Source: a virus | Virus record (IMG/VR): IMGVR_UViG_3300037070_004394 | Location: 1 to 31,635 of that record | DNA length: 31,635 nt | Reading direction: 5' to 3' (one strand) | Shown here: positions 25,163-31,635 of the stretch, in pieces | Position numbering within the stretch: the stretch's first letter is position 1 | Layout: each line of letters opens with the position of its first letter | Notes under the pieces: generated by a model | Databases searched by the model: none | Told to the model about the DNA's origin: nothing | Seen by the model: only the letters and a program-made list of their open reading frames with translations | Program-made: the position numbers and the translations under genes

Positions 25163-26284
25163 TCAGTTGTCGCTCCGGCCAATCTCGTGCCATGCGGAAT
25201 TCATGTAGATGAGATGGAGCGTGTCGGTGGCGCCCATGACGAACGCGCCCGCCAGTTCCGTCAGCCCCGCCGTGTCGGCGAACTCGCAATTCCCTGAGCC
25301 GGTGTTGAGAATGTAGACGTGGGAGCCGTTCTGGGCGCCTGTCTCGGACAGGGTGACAGTGACCCCGGTGGCGTCGTTGCATGCATAGGTGACGAGGCCT
25401 GTCGGGGTCAGGGTGTCCGTGGGCTTCGTGCCGGCGGCATCGTCCGCGACGGTAATGGTTGTCTGTGCCGACTGAAGATAGAAACCGTTGAGGTCTACGG
25501 CGGCCTTCTTGGTCACCCAGGCGTCATTGTACCAAGCCTCGATTTGGGCCCCGGCAGTGCTGAGCGTAGTATTGTTGCCGGTCTTAATGGCATGGGCGCT
25601 GGAACCGTTTGCGACGTTGCCTGCGATGAAGCTGCCGAGCGTGGCTGTCTGGGACAATCTGGTATTGTTCCCAGTGTCCCTGATTGAATTGATCCAACCT
25701 GTTGCCCACGCCGTTCCAGGCGCTCCTAGGTTGTATGCGGCGTCGGCTGTCGAGGTGATGTTGCCCGTCGTCGTGATGCCGCCTGTGACCACAACGTCAC
25801 CTTCCACGTCCACCGACATCACATCCAGGTTCGCCTGGTTGCGCCAAATGGTGTGTTTGTCGTTGGCGTCCAGGAGGACCGTGGTTTTTATCAGGAAGCC
25901 TGGCGTCGTGGTGGATGTGGCGGTGGCCGCCGAGACAGCCGAGGTGATGGATTTGGAACCGGACCCCGTGAAGCTGAGGACATTGCCTGCGGTGGTCAGG
26001 GTTGGGCCGTTGAAAATCACATTGTCGGAAAACGTCTTCTCGCCCGCGAAGGTCTGAGTGTCGATGGTGACGACGCCTGGGTGTGTAGCGTCGGCTGGCT
26101 GAAGGGTGAGGTCCGAGCCGGAGATGCTCGCTCCGTACGCATTGGGAACCGCGCCCACGGCTGCAACGGCCGAAACGCCCCCGCCGCCTCCTCCTCCTGA
26201 CGACTTCAGTCCGCCGGACCCAAACCCCGAGCATGCCGCTGCCAGAAAGGCCGCGATGACGACGCATGCGACAACGCGCCTCAT
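25163..26284 (-). CDS. Probable lipoprotein with fibre-like beta region
   Basis: From ATG 26284 (GGAAGG upstream, TAATG overlap) the 373-residue product has a lipoprotein signal: M-R-R-V-V-A-C-V-V-I-A-A-F-L-A-A-A-C-S-G with lipobox A-A-A-C, then a Gly-rich linker. The rest is Thr/Asn/Ala/Val-rich. A segment G-V-V-T-I-D-T-Q-T-F-A-G-E-K-T-F-S-D-N-V-I-F resembles shaft repeats of phage fibre proteins. Later parts contain N-N-T-T-L-S-T-A-G and C-N-D-A-T, then W-H-E-I-G near the end. Lipid anchoring of a fibre-like protein is unusual; it may be exposed on the infected cell, or the signal may be misread. Confidence 0.72.
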   Translation of the reverse strand: MRRVVACVVIAAFLAAACSGFGSGGLKSSGGGGGGGVSAVAAVGAVPNAYGASISGSDLTLQPADATHPGVVTIDTQTFAGEKTFSDNVIFNGPTLTTAGNVLSFTGSGSKSITSAVSAATATSTTTPGFLIKTTVLLDANDKHTIWRNQANLDVMSVDVEGDVVVTGGITTTGNITSTADAAYNLGAPGTAWATGWINSIRDTGNNTRLSQTATLGSFIAGNVANGSSAHAIKTGNNTTLSTAGAQIEAWYNDAWVTKKAAVDLNGFYLQSAQTTITVADDAAGTKPTDTLTPTGLVTYACNDATGVTVTLSETGAQNGSHVYILNTGSGNCEFADTAGLTELAGAFVMGATDTLHLIYMNSAWHEIGRSDN

Positions 26285-26589
26285 TACAGTCCTTCCTTGT
26301 TCTTCCACAGGGTGAGCGCATTCCCGGTCATCAGGTTCAACACAGACGTCCGGAACGCTCCGTTAGGTAGGTCGTCCGTGTAGCAGGTCGGCGCTGCAAC
26401 CCCGGCGTCGCCCAGGAGAGTGAAGCCGCAGATGGTGGCGGAGACGACGGCAGTTCCGGGAGCCACCTGGAAATTGATGGACGTCAGCACCGCTGGAGCC
26501 GAGAGCCAGGTCTGCGCCCTGTCTGCGATGGCTGTGGAGGCGATGCCGAGCAGGAGACCGGCGGAGAGAAGGGCGAGAGAGCGGCGCAT
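26284..26589 (-). CDS. Exported protein with signal peptide (101 aa)
   Basis: With ATG 26589 (TAATG overlap) the product starts M-R-R-S-L-A-L-L-S-A-G-L-L-L-G-I-A-S-T-A-I-A-D, a textbook signal peptide with an A-I-A cleavage site before D-R-A-Q. The mature part of about 80 residues is beta-rich with two cysteines (T-I-C-G-F and P-T-C-Y), so one disulfide is possible. An earlier start at 26649 was rejected. It is followed directly by the lipoprotein gene. Confidence 0.72.
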   Translation of the reverse strand: MRRSLALLSAGLLLGIASTAIADRAQTWLSAPAVLTSINFQVAPGTAVVSATICGFTLLGDAGVAAPTCYTDDLPNGAFRTSVLNLMTGNALTLWKNKEGL

Positions 26590-26948
26590 TAGAGGAGCTC
26601 CCAGACCTTGACTGTGGCGGTTGTGGTGGCACCCAGAAACGCAATCCACCCGTGTGTTGGATGCAGCGTGATTTGCACCCGCTCCAGCGCCGTATTGAGG
26701 CGGACACCGTTGGCCGCAGTGACAGTTGCGGCGGCGGTTGTTCCGGAGAGGAAGTAGCAGTCGACGTCCGATTGAAACATCAACACCTTGCCCTTCAAGG
26801 CGCCCCTGTCTTCGACATAGTTGAACGGAGCCGCCGTGGTGGCGTTGTTCGCCGCGACGGTTGATGTGGCGACGATGGTCCCCAGCGGAATGGGCGTTCC
26901 ATTGAGTCGCGTGTCGAGAATCTTGACCGTTTCAGGCCTGGCGCTCAT
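26589..26948 (-). CDS. Small virion-type protein (119 aa)
   Basis: This 119-residue protein is rich in Thr/Ala/Val with a beta pattern (V-K-I-L-D-T-R-L, P-I-P-L-G-T-I-V-A-T-S, G-K-V-L-M-F-Q-S-D-V-D-C-Y-F, A-T-V-K-V-W-E-L-L). There is no signal peptide. Size and composition fit a small head or tail-fibre-associated protein. Its ATG overlaps the stop of the next gene (ATGA). Family not recognised. Confidence 0.68.
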   Translation of the reverse strand: MSARPETVKILDTRLNGTPIPLGTIVATSTVAANNATTAAPFNYVEDRGALKGKVLMFQSDVDCYFLSGTTAAATVTAANGVRLNTALERVQITLHPTHGWIAFLGATTTATVKVWELL

Positions 26949-27148
26949 CGCTTCCCCTTCTTTCGGAGGGCCTCGATGAAGGCGGCTTTTGACTTGTCCG
27001 GAGAGTCTTTTTCTTCCTCTTCCTCCGGAGCCTCCTCTTCCGCATCCATCGCGGCATCCAGGGCGATTCCACCCCGGCCGCAGTGCTCGCAGACTTCATC
27101 CTCTTCGTACTCGGCCGGTTCGGCTTCTTGCATCGAAGGCTGGAGCAT
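26945..27148 (-). CDS. Acidic small protein with zinc knuckle (67 aa)
   Basis: The ATG at 27148 follows the previous stop as TGATG. The 67-residue product has V-C-E-H-C-G-R-G-G (C-x2-C with a His) in the first third, then a very acidic run (D-A-E-E-E-A-P-E-E-E-E-E-K), and a basic amphipathic end (A-F-I-E-A-L-R-K-K-G-K-R). The longer frame to 27577 is rejected as shadow. It may be a binding adaptor for the large internal protein. Unrecognised family. Confidence 0.65.
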   Translation of the reverse strand: MLQPSMQEAEPAEYEEDEVCEHCGRGGIALDAAMDAEEEAPEEEEEKDSPDKSKAAFIEALRKKGKR

Positions 27149-29973
27149 CACTGGTCTCCTCGAGCCTGAGCCTGTTGCATGGGCGTCAGGGAACGATTCG
27201 CAATGGTTAGCTTGGAGGCCGCTTGCGCCGGAGGTGCACCACCCGGCGTGCTCTGGGAAGCTCGAGCCGATGGACCCTTGATGGCCGCCTGATTCCGAAG
27301 GATGACTTCCGGCTTCAGGGACCCGTCCAGGTCCGTTCCCAGTAACAGACTTAGCATGAGACGCGACTTGTACGGAACGGGGCCCCGGTGGCTGGTGAGC
27401 TTGTCCAGGGCGGACTCCTGGATTTTCTTGAACAGGTCCGGGTAGACGGTCTGGACCGCCTCCACCGCCTCCGGGGTGAGGGTGCCAGCCGCTGCCTGCT
27501 TCAGGATGGAGACGGGGGACTGAACCGCCTCGTAGTAGCGGTTGAACTTGCCGATCTCCGTCTGGCTCGGGACCCACTTCGCGGCCAGGGGGCCGATGTT
27601 GGGCGGCTTCGGCATCTTGGCCTGAAGGAAGGCCATCCCTCGGGCGCTGGATACCTGCAGCGCCTGGGCGACGTTGGGGGCGTGCTCCTGGAGCCCCTCG
27701 GTCTGCTTCGTCAGGCGCTCGTTCAGGGCATCGGGCTGGGCCGCCTGGGTAATTTTGTCGGCCCGGCGGAGGAAGGTCGCCCGGGCCTGCTCTGGGGTGT
27801 TTCCGAAGCTGTTGGCAATGCCGGCGGCGACTTCGCTCCGGCCAATCCTCGCAGCCTTTGGTGAGCCTCGGACCAGCACCCCCGCTCCGGTGTCGATGGC
27901 CCGGGAGATGGTCTGCCCCGCGCTGTCCAGGGCCGAGAGGATGGCCACCATCCGGGGAACGCTCTTGACCGTCCGACCGACGTTTAGCGTCGCCTTAACG
28001 GCGCTGGTGACGGCCCCAGGGAGGACCATCCCCGCGGCGGCCAAGGCTGCTGTCTCGCCCATTCCGACGGGTCCGGAGTTGGGAATACCAACGCCTCCGG
28101 ACTTGAGGTACTTCATCGTCGCGGCAGCTTCGCCCGCGAGTTGTTGTTCCGCAGCCAGCTTCTCGGCTCGCCCGACGAGCTCGTCCACCGCGCTTCGGTT
28201 GAACTTACTCAGCGGCGCTGACTTGGCGGATGCCTCGGCCTCGTTGATCACCTTCTTGGAAGCGGCGACCACCTGCCCCCACGCCTCGGCCCTGGAAACG
28301 CCCTTGTCGTTGGCGAGAGAGTTCAGCCATGTGGTTACCTTGGTGGAGGGGATTTGGCCGGCGCTGTCCATGAAGGCCTTCCGGAAAGCGCCTCCTTTCC
28401 CGACGAGCTGCAGCCATTCCGCCTGGGCCTCGTCGAGCGCGGCCCGGCGAGCTCCGGCGACTCCGAAAACAGACTCGTCCGTCAGGGTGCGCTTGACCGT
28501 CCGACGCACCTCCTTCAGCAGGGCAACCGAGTTCCGGTCCGAGAAACCCAGCGCCATCGCGTCTTTGCCGTAGGGAATGGCTTCGTCCAGGCTCTGACGC
28601 AGCGTCTTCAGCCGATTGAACGCGGCGAGCGGCTCGAGCCGGTCTCCTGCGTCGCGGATGAGCCCTTCCCGGACCTTCTCCATGTGACGGGCCATCGCCG
28701 AGCTGTGGAGCTCCGGCTCCGCGCGCATGGCTGCAATGGCCTCGTCCATCTTGCTCAGGGCTGACTCGTACCCGGTCTTGACGGCGGCGCCATCGGCGGT
28801 GGCGAGCAATACCTCTGCCTCCCGTGGGGCGAGATCTATGTTGATGCTTCTCAGGACGTCATCGGTCTTGTCGAGGACCGACTGCATCCCCTCGCGGAGT
28901 TCGCCCGTTGCCCGCTGAAGCGCCTTCGGGTCCGTGTGGATCTTGCTGACATTCGCAGCCAGGAAGTCGGCGGTCTCTGGGGACGTCCGCGCTAGCAGCT
29001 TGGTTGTCCCAGGGAACGCGGTCTCGAGCTCCTTTAGCTTGCTACCGTTCTTAAGGACCCACTGCGCCATCTCCGGAGTGGCGTTGGTCATCTCCTGGGT
29101 GATGCCCGGCATTTGCTTCTCGAGCAGCGACACCTCAGCACGGTGCTCGATGATCAGAGTAGCAACGTCTGGGGCGGTTCCGGCGGCTTCCGCGGCTCGG
29201 ACGGCTACCCCCTCAACGCCCTGCTTTCCCTTCCTGAAGAGGCCGCTGATGGCCTCTCTGGCCTTCCCAATCGCGACGGGGGCGCCAACCTCTGCGACGC
29301 CTGCCAGCATTCCGAAGCCGCCACCCAAGGCGGCGTTCAGGCCGATTTCAGCGATCGCGGACTGGGCGGTGAGGTTCGGGTCGCCTAGGGCGGCCTCGTG
29401 CACGACGTTGCCCACACCATAGGCCGCGCCCTCAACGGCCCCGCCTGCGGCCACTGCCGCCCCCTTGGCGAGCATCTGACCGCCCAGGGTCGTCGCCTCG
29501 GGGAGGAGTGCCTTCGCGCCAGCAGTGACCGCCTGGCCGGCTCTGGAGATGAGCGCCGGGGCAGAGAGGCTGGCAGCAGTCTTGGCGAGGCCCATGGCCC
29601 CAACTTCGGCGGCTGCAGCTGGGGCTGAGGCCCCCATGGTGAGAAGAAGCGGGGCGGCGATGCCGACACCTGTCCCGACCATGGCCGCCGTCGGGTTGAC
29701 CTCTTCGCGCGCCTTGATGGCCTTGGGGTCGGCCCCAAGCGCCACCTGTGCCGGGGTGGACAGCCCCAGTGTCATGGCCCTGCCGGCCGCTTCCGTGCCG
29801 GCCATCAGAGCCTGAGAAGTGGTCCCGTACTTCTTCTCGTTCTCGTGAGCGGCGATCTCTTCCGGCGTCCCAACTCGGAAGCCCGCCCCGAGCGCCCCGT
29901 CGACGTCCGCGGACGGCAGGTATCCGGACTCGCCGTCCGGACTGACGACGAAAACTTTGCCAGGAGCCGCCAC
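27148..29973 (-). CDS. Large internal virion / ejection-protein candidate (941 aa)
   Basis: The 941-residue product has an N-terminal 40-residue beta part, then a region of Ala/Gly-rich hydrophobic helices (roughly 85-235: V-G-I-A-A-P-L-L-L-T-M-G-A, A-A-A-E-V-G-A-M-G-L, A-L-G-G-G-F-G-M-L-A-G) that could enter a membrane. Long amphipathic alpha-helical domains make up the rest, with further Gly/Ala helices near 650-690. No lysozyme-type catalytic motif was seen. Very large, helical proteins with membrane-active stretches match podovirus internal core proteins that form the DNA ejection channel (as gp15/gp16 of T7). It could also be a tape measure, but no tail-tube gene is nearby. Confidence 0.72.
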   Translation of the reverse strand: MAAPGKVFVVSPDGESGYLPSADVDGALGAGFRVGTPEEIAAHENEKKYGTTSQALMAGTEAAGRAMTLGLSTPAQVALGADPKAIKAREEVNPTAAMVGTGVGIAAPLLLTMGASAPAAAAEVGAMGLAKTAASLSAPALISRAGQAVTAGAKALLPEATTLGGQMLAKGAAVAAGGAVEGAAYGVGNVVHEAALGDPNLTAQSAIAEIGLNAALGGGFGMLAGVAEVGAPVAIGKAREAISGLFRKGKQGVEGVAVRAAEAAGTAPDVATLIIEHRAEVSLLEKQMPGITQEMTNATPEMAQWVLKNGSKLKELETAFPGTTKLLARTSPETADFLAANVSKIHTDPKALQRATGELREGMQSVLDKTDDVLRSINIDLAPREAEVLLATADGAAVKTGYESALSKMDEAIAAMRAEPELHSSAMARHMEKVREGLIRDAGDRLEPLAAFNRLKTLRQSLDEAIPYGKDAMALGFSDRNSVALLKEVRRTVKRTLTDESVFGVAGARRAALDEAQAEWLQLVGKGGAFRKAFMDSAGQIPSTKVTTWLNSLANDKGVSRAEAWGQVVAASKKVINEAEASAKSAPLSKFNRSAVDELVGRAEKLAAEQQLAGEAAATMKYLKSGGVGIPNSGPVGMGETAALAAAGMVLPGAVTSAVKATLNVGRTVKSVPRMVAILSALDSAGQTISRAIDTGAGVLVRGSPKAARIGRSEVAAGIANSFGNTPEQARATFLRRADKITQAAQPDALNERLTKQTEGLQEHAPNVAQALQVSSARGMAFLQAKMPKPPNIGPLAAKWVPSQTEIGKFNRYYEAVQSPVSILKQAAAGTLTPEAVEAVQTVYPDLFKKIQESALDKLTSHRGPVPYKSRLMLSLLLGTDLDGSLKPEVILRNQAAIKGPSARASQSTPGGAPPAQAASKLTIANRSLTPMQQAQARGDQ

Positions 29974-29975
29974 TT

Positions 29976-31635
29976 CTACTGCTCCAGCTTGGCGGCGAAC
30001 TCGCCCGGGTCTTTGTAGGTGCGGGGGTCCATGTAGGACTTCAGGACTCCGCGCATCTTCCGTTCAACGGACTTCTTGAACTGTTCCATCTTCGCTTGCT
30101 GGTTTCCGAGAGCAGTTGCGTTCCCCATCATCAGCTCGAGCATCTGCTGTGAGCCCTTGTCGAGCGCGCCGAATCTGTAGAGCTGATTGGCGTTCCCCAT
30201 GATGGCTCCCTGAAGCGTTTCCATTCTGGCTCGCGCGTCCGTGGGCGCCTTTTCGACGCCGTAGGTCTTCCGGAGACTGATGAGCTCGTTGAGGTCCGCA
30301 ACCAGGCTCCCATGCGCCGCCGTGGCTTCTCGGGCAACGGCGGCGGCTTTTGGATCCAGCGCGAACCCGTAGCCTGGGACGAATAGCTCTGCGTTTCCGT
30401 CCTTCGCTGACGCCGCCGCCTTGAGACGGTCCGAAGCAATTTTCTCCTGCTCCAGGAAGAGGCCCATGTCTTGGACGGCCACCGTGTGTCGCTCGGTCGC
30501 CGACTTCTCCTTCATCGCCGCAACGGATGCCATCGCGGCCGCAGTGGCGCGCTGGTCCCCGAATTTCGCGGACGCGGCCTCGAGTTGGGCGGCGATGGCG
30601 TCTCGGGCGTCCGCCTTGACGAGCTGCTGAGCGGTCGCCATGTCCCGACCCATCTGCATGTGTTGGGCGAGCGCGTTCTCCTTCTTGGAGAGGTTGGTTT
30701 TCTGCGCGTCGATGTCTCGGTCAATAGCCTTGTCGATGATGGACAGGGCCATATTGGGCCCTCCCGCCAGACCCTGGCCGATGCCGCTCAGGATGATAGC
30801 GATGGACGAGCCGATCTGCTGGCCGGTGGTTCGGCTTTCCCAGAGCTTGTTCGGGTTGATTTGGCCCGTCAGGACGTCGTTGTAGAGCTTGTCCCCGCGC
30901 GCCTGGTGGGCGGCGTTGATGTCGGCGAATTTCTGGACGCGAGCTTCCTGCTCGAGCGCCGCGGCCTGGCGAATTTGGGACTCTGCCTGCGCCTGCTTCT
31001 GTTGTGCCTCGAGGCCCGTTCTTGCCGCCTGGATGCCTTCGAGCTCGGCACCCTTGATTTCCGCCTGGGTGTTCGGCATCCGCGGAGCCCCGCCCATTCC
31101 CGGCATGCCTGGCGAACCACCAGACGTTGGGACCGGAGCGGGAGGGGGAGCGGCAAGGGTGGGCGCTGCGACAGGCTCCGTGGCCGGCGCTGGGATGGAG
31201 ACGTACCTTTGCTCCACCGGTGCGGTCGCCGAGGACTGCAGGGAGAAGGTCTGGGTCGGCGCGATGGTTTCCGGGAATTCGCTCGGGTCCAAGGGCGGGC
31301 GTGCCGATGGGTCCGCAATCGAGAACTCGCTGGGTCCGGCTTGCGGTGCTGGCTGTCCGCCCTGCAAAGCCATCATCTGACTCCAGGTGGCGTCGTCGAA
31401 GACGGGCTCTGCCTGGGGGGCGACCACTCCGCCGCCCGCGAAGTGCTGGACCACCCGATTTCGCATCTCGGGACTGAGCCCGTTCTTCGCTACCCGGAAC
31501 TCTCCCTTGCCGTCGTCCAGGCGGTAGAAGTCCTCGCCGTCCTCGAGCATCTTGTACTTCGCGAGGGGAGGAACCTCACCGCCTTCGCTCGCGGTAATGA
31601 GGCCGCCCAGGAGGTTCCCACCCGCAGTACCAGCT
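29976..31635 (-). CDS. Virion-associated protein, 5' end beyond the window
   Basis: The frame remains open to the window edge: upstream of the ATG at 31550 the codons read G-G-L-I-T-A-S-E-G-G-E-V-P-P-L-A-K-Y-K, with no ribosome-binding site before the ATG, so the start lies outside. About 550 residues are visible. The first part has acidic and Gly-rich sequence, a Pro/Ala-rich linker (about 70-170 of the visible part), then long alpha-helical, coiled-coil-like regions (A-R-T-G-L-E-A-Q-Q-K-Q-A-Q-A, A-T-A-A-A-M-A-S-V-A-A-M). It precedes the 941-residue protein by two bases, so a second internal or tail-hub component is likely. Confidence 0.75.
   Translation of the reverse strand, partial: AGTAGGNLLGGLITASEGGEVPPLAKYKMLEDGEDFYRLDDGKGEFRVAKNGLSPEMRNRVVQHFAGGGVVAPQAEPVFDDATWSQMMALQGGQPAPQAGPSEFSIADPSARPPLDPSEFPETIAPTQTFSLQSSATAPVEQRYVSIPAPATEPVAAPTLAAPPPAPVPTSGGSPGMPGMGGAPRMPNTQAEIKGAELEGIQAARTGLEAQQKQAQAESQIRQAAALEQEARVQKFADINAAHQARGDKLYNDVLTGQINPNKLWESRTTGQQIGSSIAIILSGIGQGLAGGPNMALSIIDKAIDRDIDAQKTNLSKKENALAQHMQMGRDMATAQQLVKADARDAIAAQLEAASAKFGDQRATAAAMASVAAMKEKSATERHTVAVQDMGLFLEQEKIASDRLKAAASAKDGNAELFVPGYGFALDPKAAAVAREATAAHGSLVADLNELISLRKTYGVEKAPTDARARMETLQGAIMGNANQLYRFGALDKGSQQMLELMMGNATALGNQQAKMEQFKKSVERKMRGVLKSYMDPRTYKDPGEFAAKLEQ

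Noticed and set aside
27674-28573. 299-codon plus-strand frame opposite the large internal protein
   Set aside because: It lies wholly inside a well-supported 941-residue gene and has no own start signals.
1-31635. CRISPR array, tRNA, integrase, insertion sequence
   Set aside because: No regularly spaced repeats, no tRNA cloverleaf sequence and no integrase or transposase motifs were seen on either strand.

Overview
The window is about 31.6 kb of tightly packed, high-GC DNA from a tailed double-stranded DNA bacteriophage (Caudoviricetes), or a prophage of one. Terminase large subunit, portal, scaffold, major capsid protein, holin, M15 endolysin, a YqaJ/ERF recombination pair, two DNA methyltransferases, a helicase and a replication initiator are all recognisable. 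Lipoprotein-type signals and an M15 endolysin next to a membrane/coiled-coil protein suggest a Gram-negative host. The strong G/C third-position bias and frequent CTCGAG-like sites would fit a Myxococcota-type host, but this is only an inference. No integrase, tRNA, CRISPR array or insertion sequence was found.

Layout. Left arm (about 20.5 kb down to 1, all on the minus strand, so read right to left): a small ribbon-helix-helix regulator; a structured intergenic region (19948-20243); then an almost gap-free gene chain. The chain holds a DUF6197-type protein, a MerR-like helix-turn-helix protein, an HNH nuclease, a winged-helix protein, an SNF2-like helicase translationally coupled to an SPPF-motif DNA methyltransferase, a C5-cytosine methyltransferase, a replication initiator, a RusA-like resolvase and many very small cysteine-rich or membrane proteins. 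It continues into packaging and head genes: HNH nuclease, TerL, zinc-ribbon miniproteins, portal, scaffold, major capsid protein and three small beta-rich virion candidates. Twenty-seven junctions in this arm are 4-base ATGA/GTGA overlaps, so translational coupling is the rule.

Middle (20.6-23.45 kb, plus strand): a short early operon behind a good TTGACA promoter, carrying YqaJ exonuclease and an ERF annealing protein plus small accessory genes. It diverges from the ribbon-helix-helix gene and converges with the lysis genes.

Right arm (31.6 to 23.46 kb, minus strand): a partial virion-associated protein, a 941-residue Ala-rich protein resembling podovirus internal/ejection proteins, small structural candidates, a run of three proteins with export signals (one a probable lipoprotein with fibre-like sequence), then a spanin-like membrane protein, endolysin, holin and a 55-residue membrane protein. 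With no tape-measure or tail-tube gene visible and a large internal protein present, a podovirus-like particle is my best guess.

Most interesting points: (1) helically phased repeats plus an AT-rich purine tract inside the linker-coding part of the initiator gene, arranged like a lambda-type origin; (2) an 8-bp inverted repeat bracketing the -35 box of the divergent early promoter; (3) an intergenic region with three inverted repeats; (4) two places, portal 5' end and holin 3' end, where a convincing coding frame has no start codon and seems to need a frame change; (5) an exported/lipoprotein cassette between lysis and virion genes.
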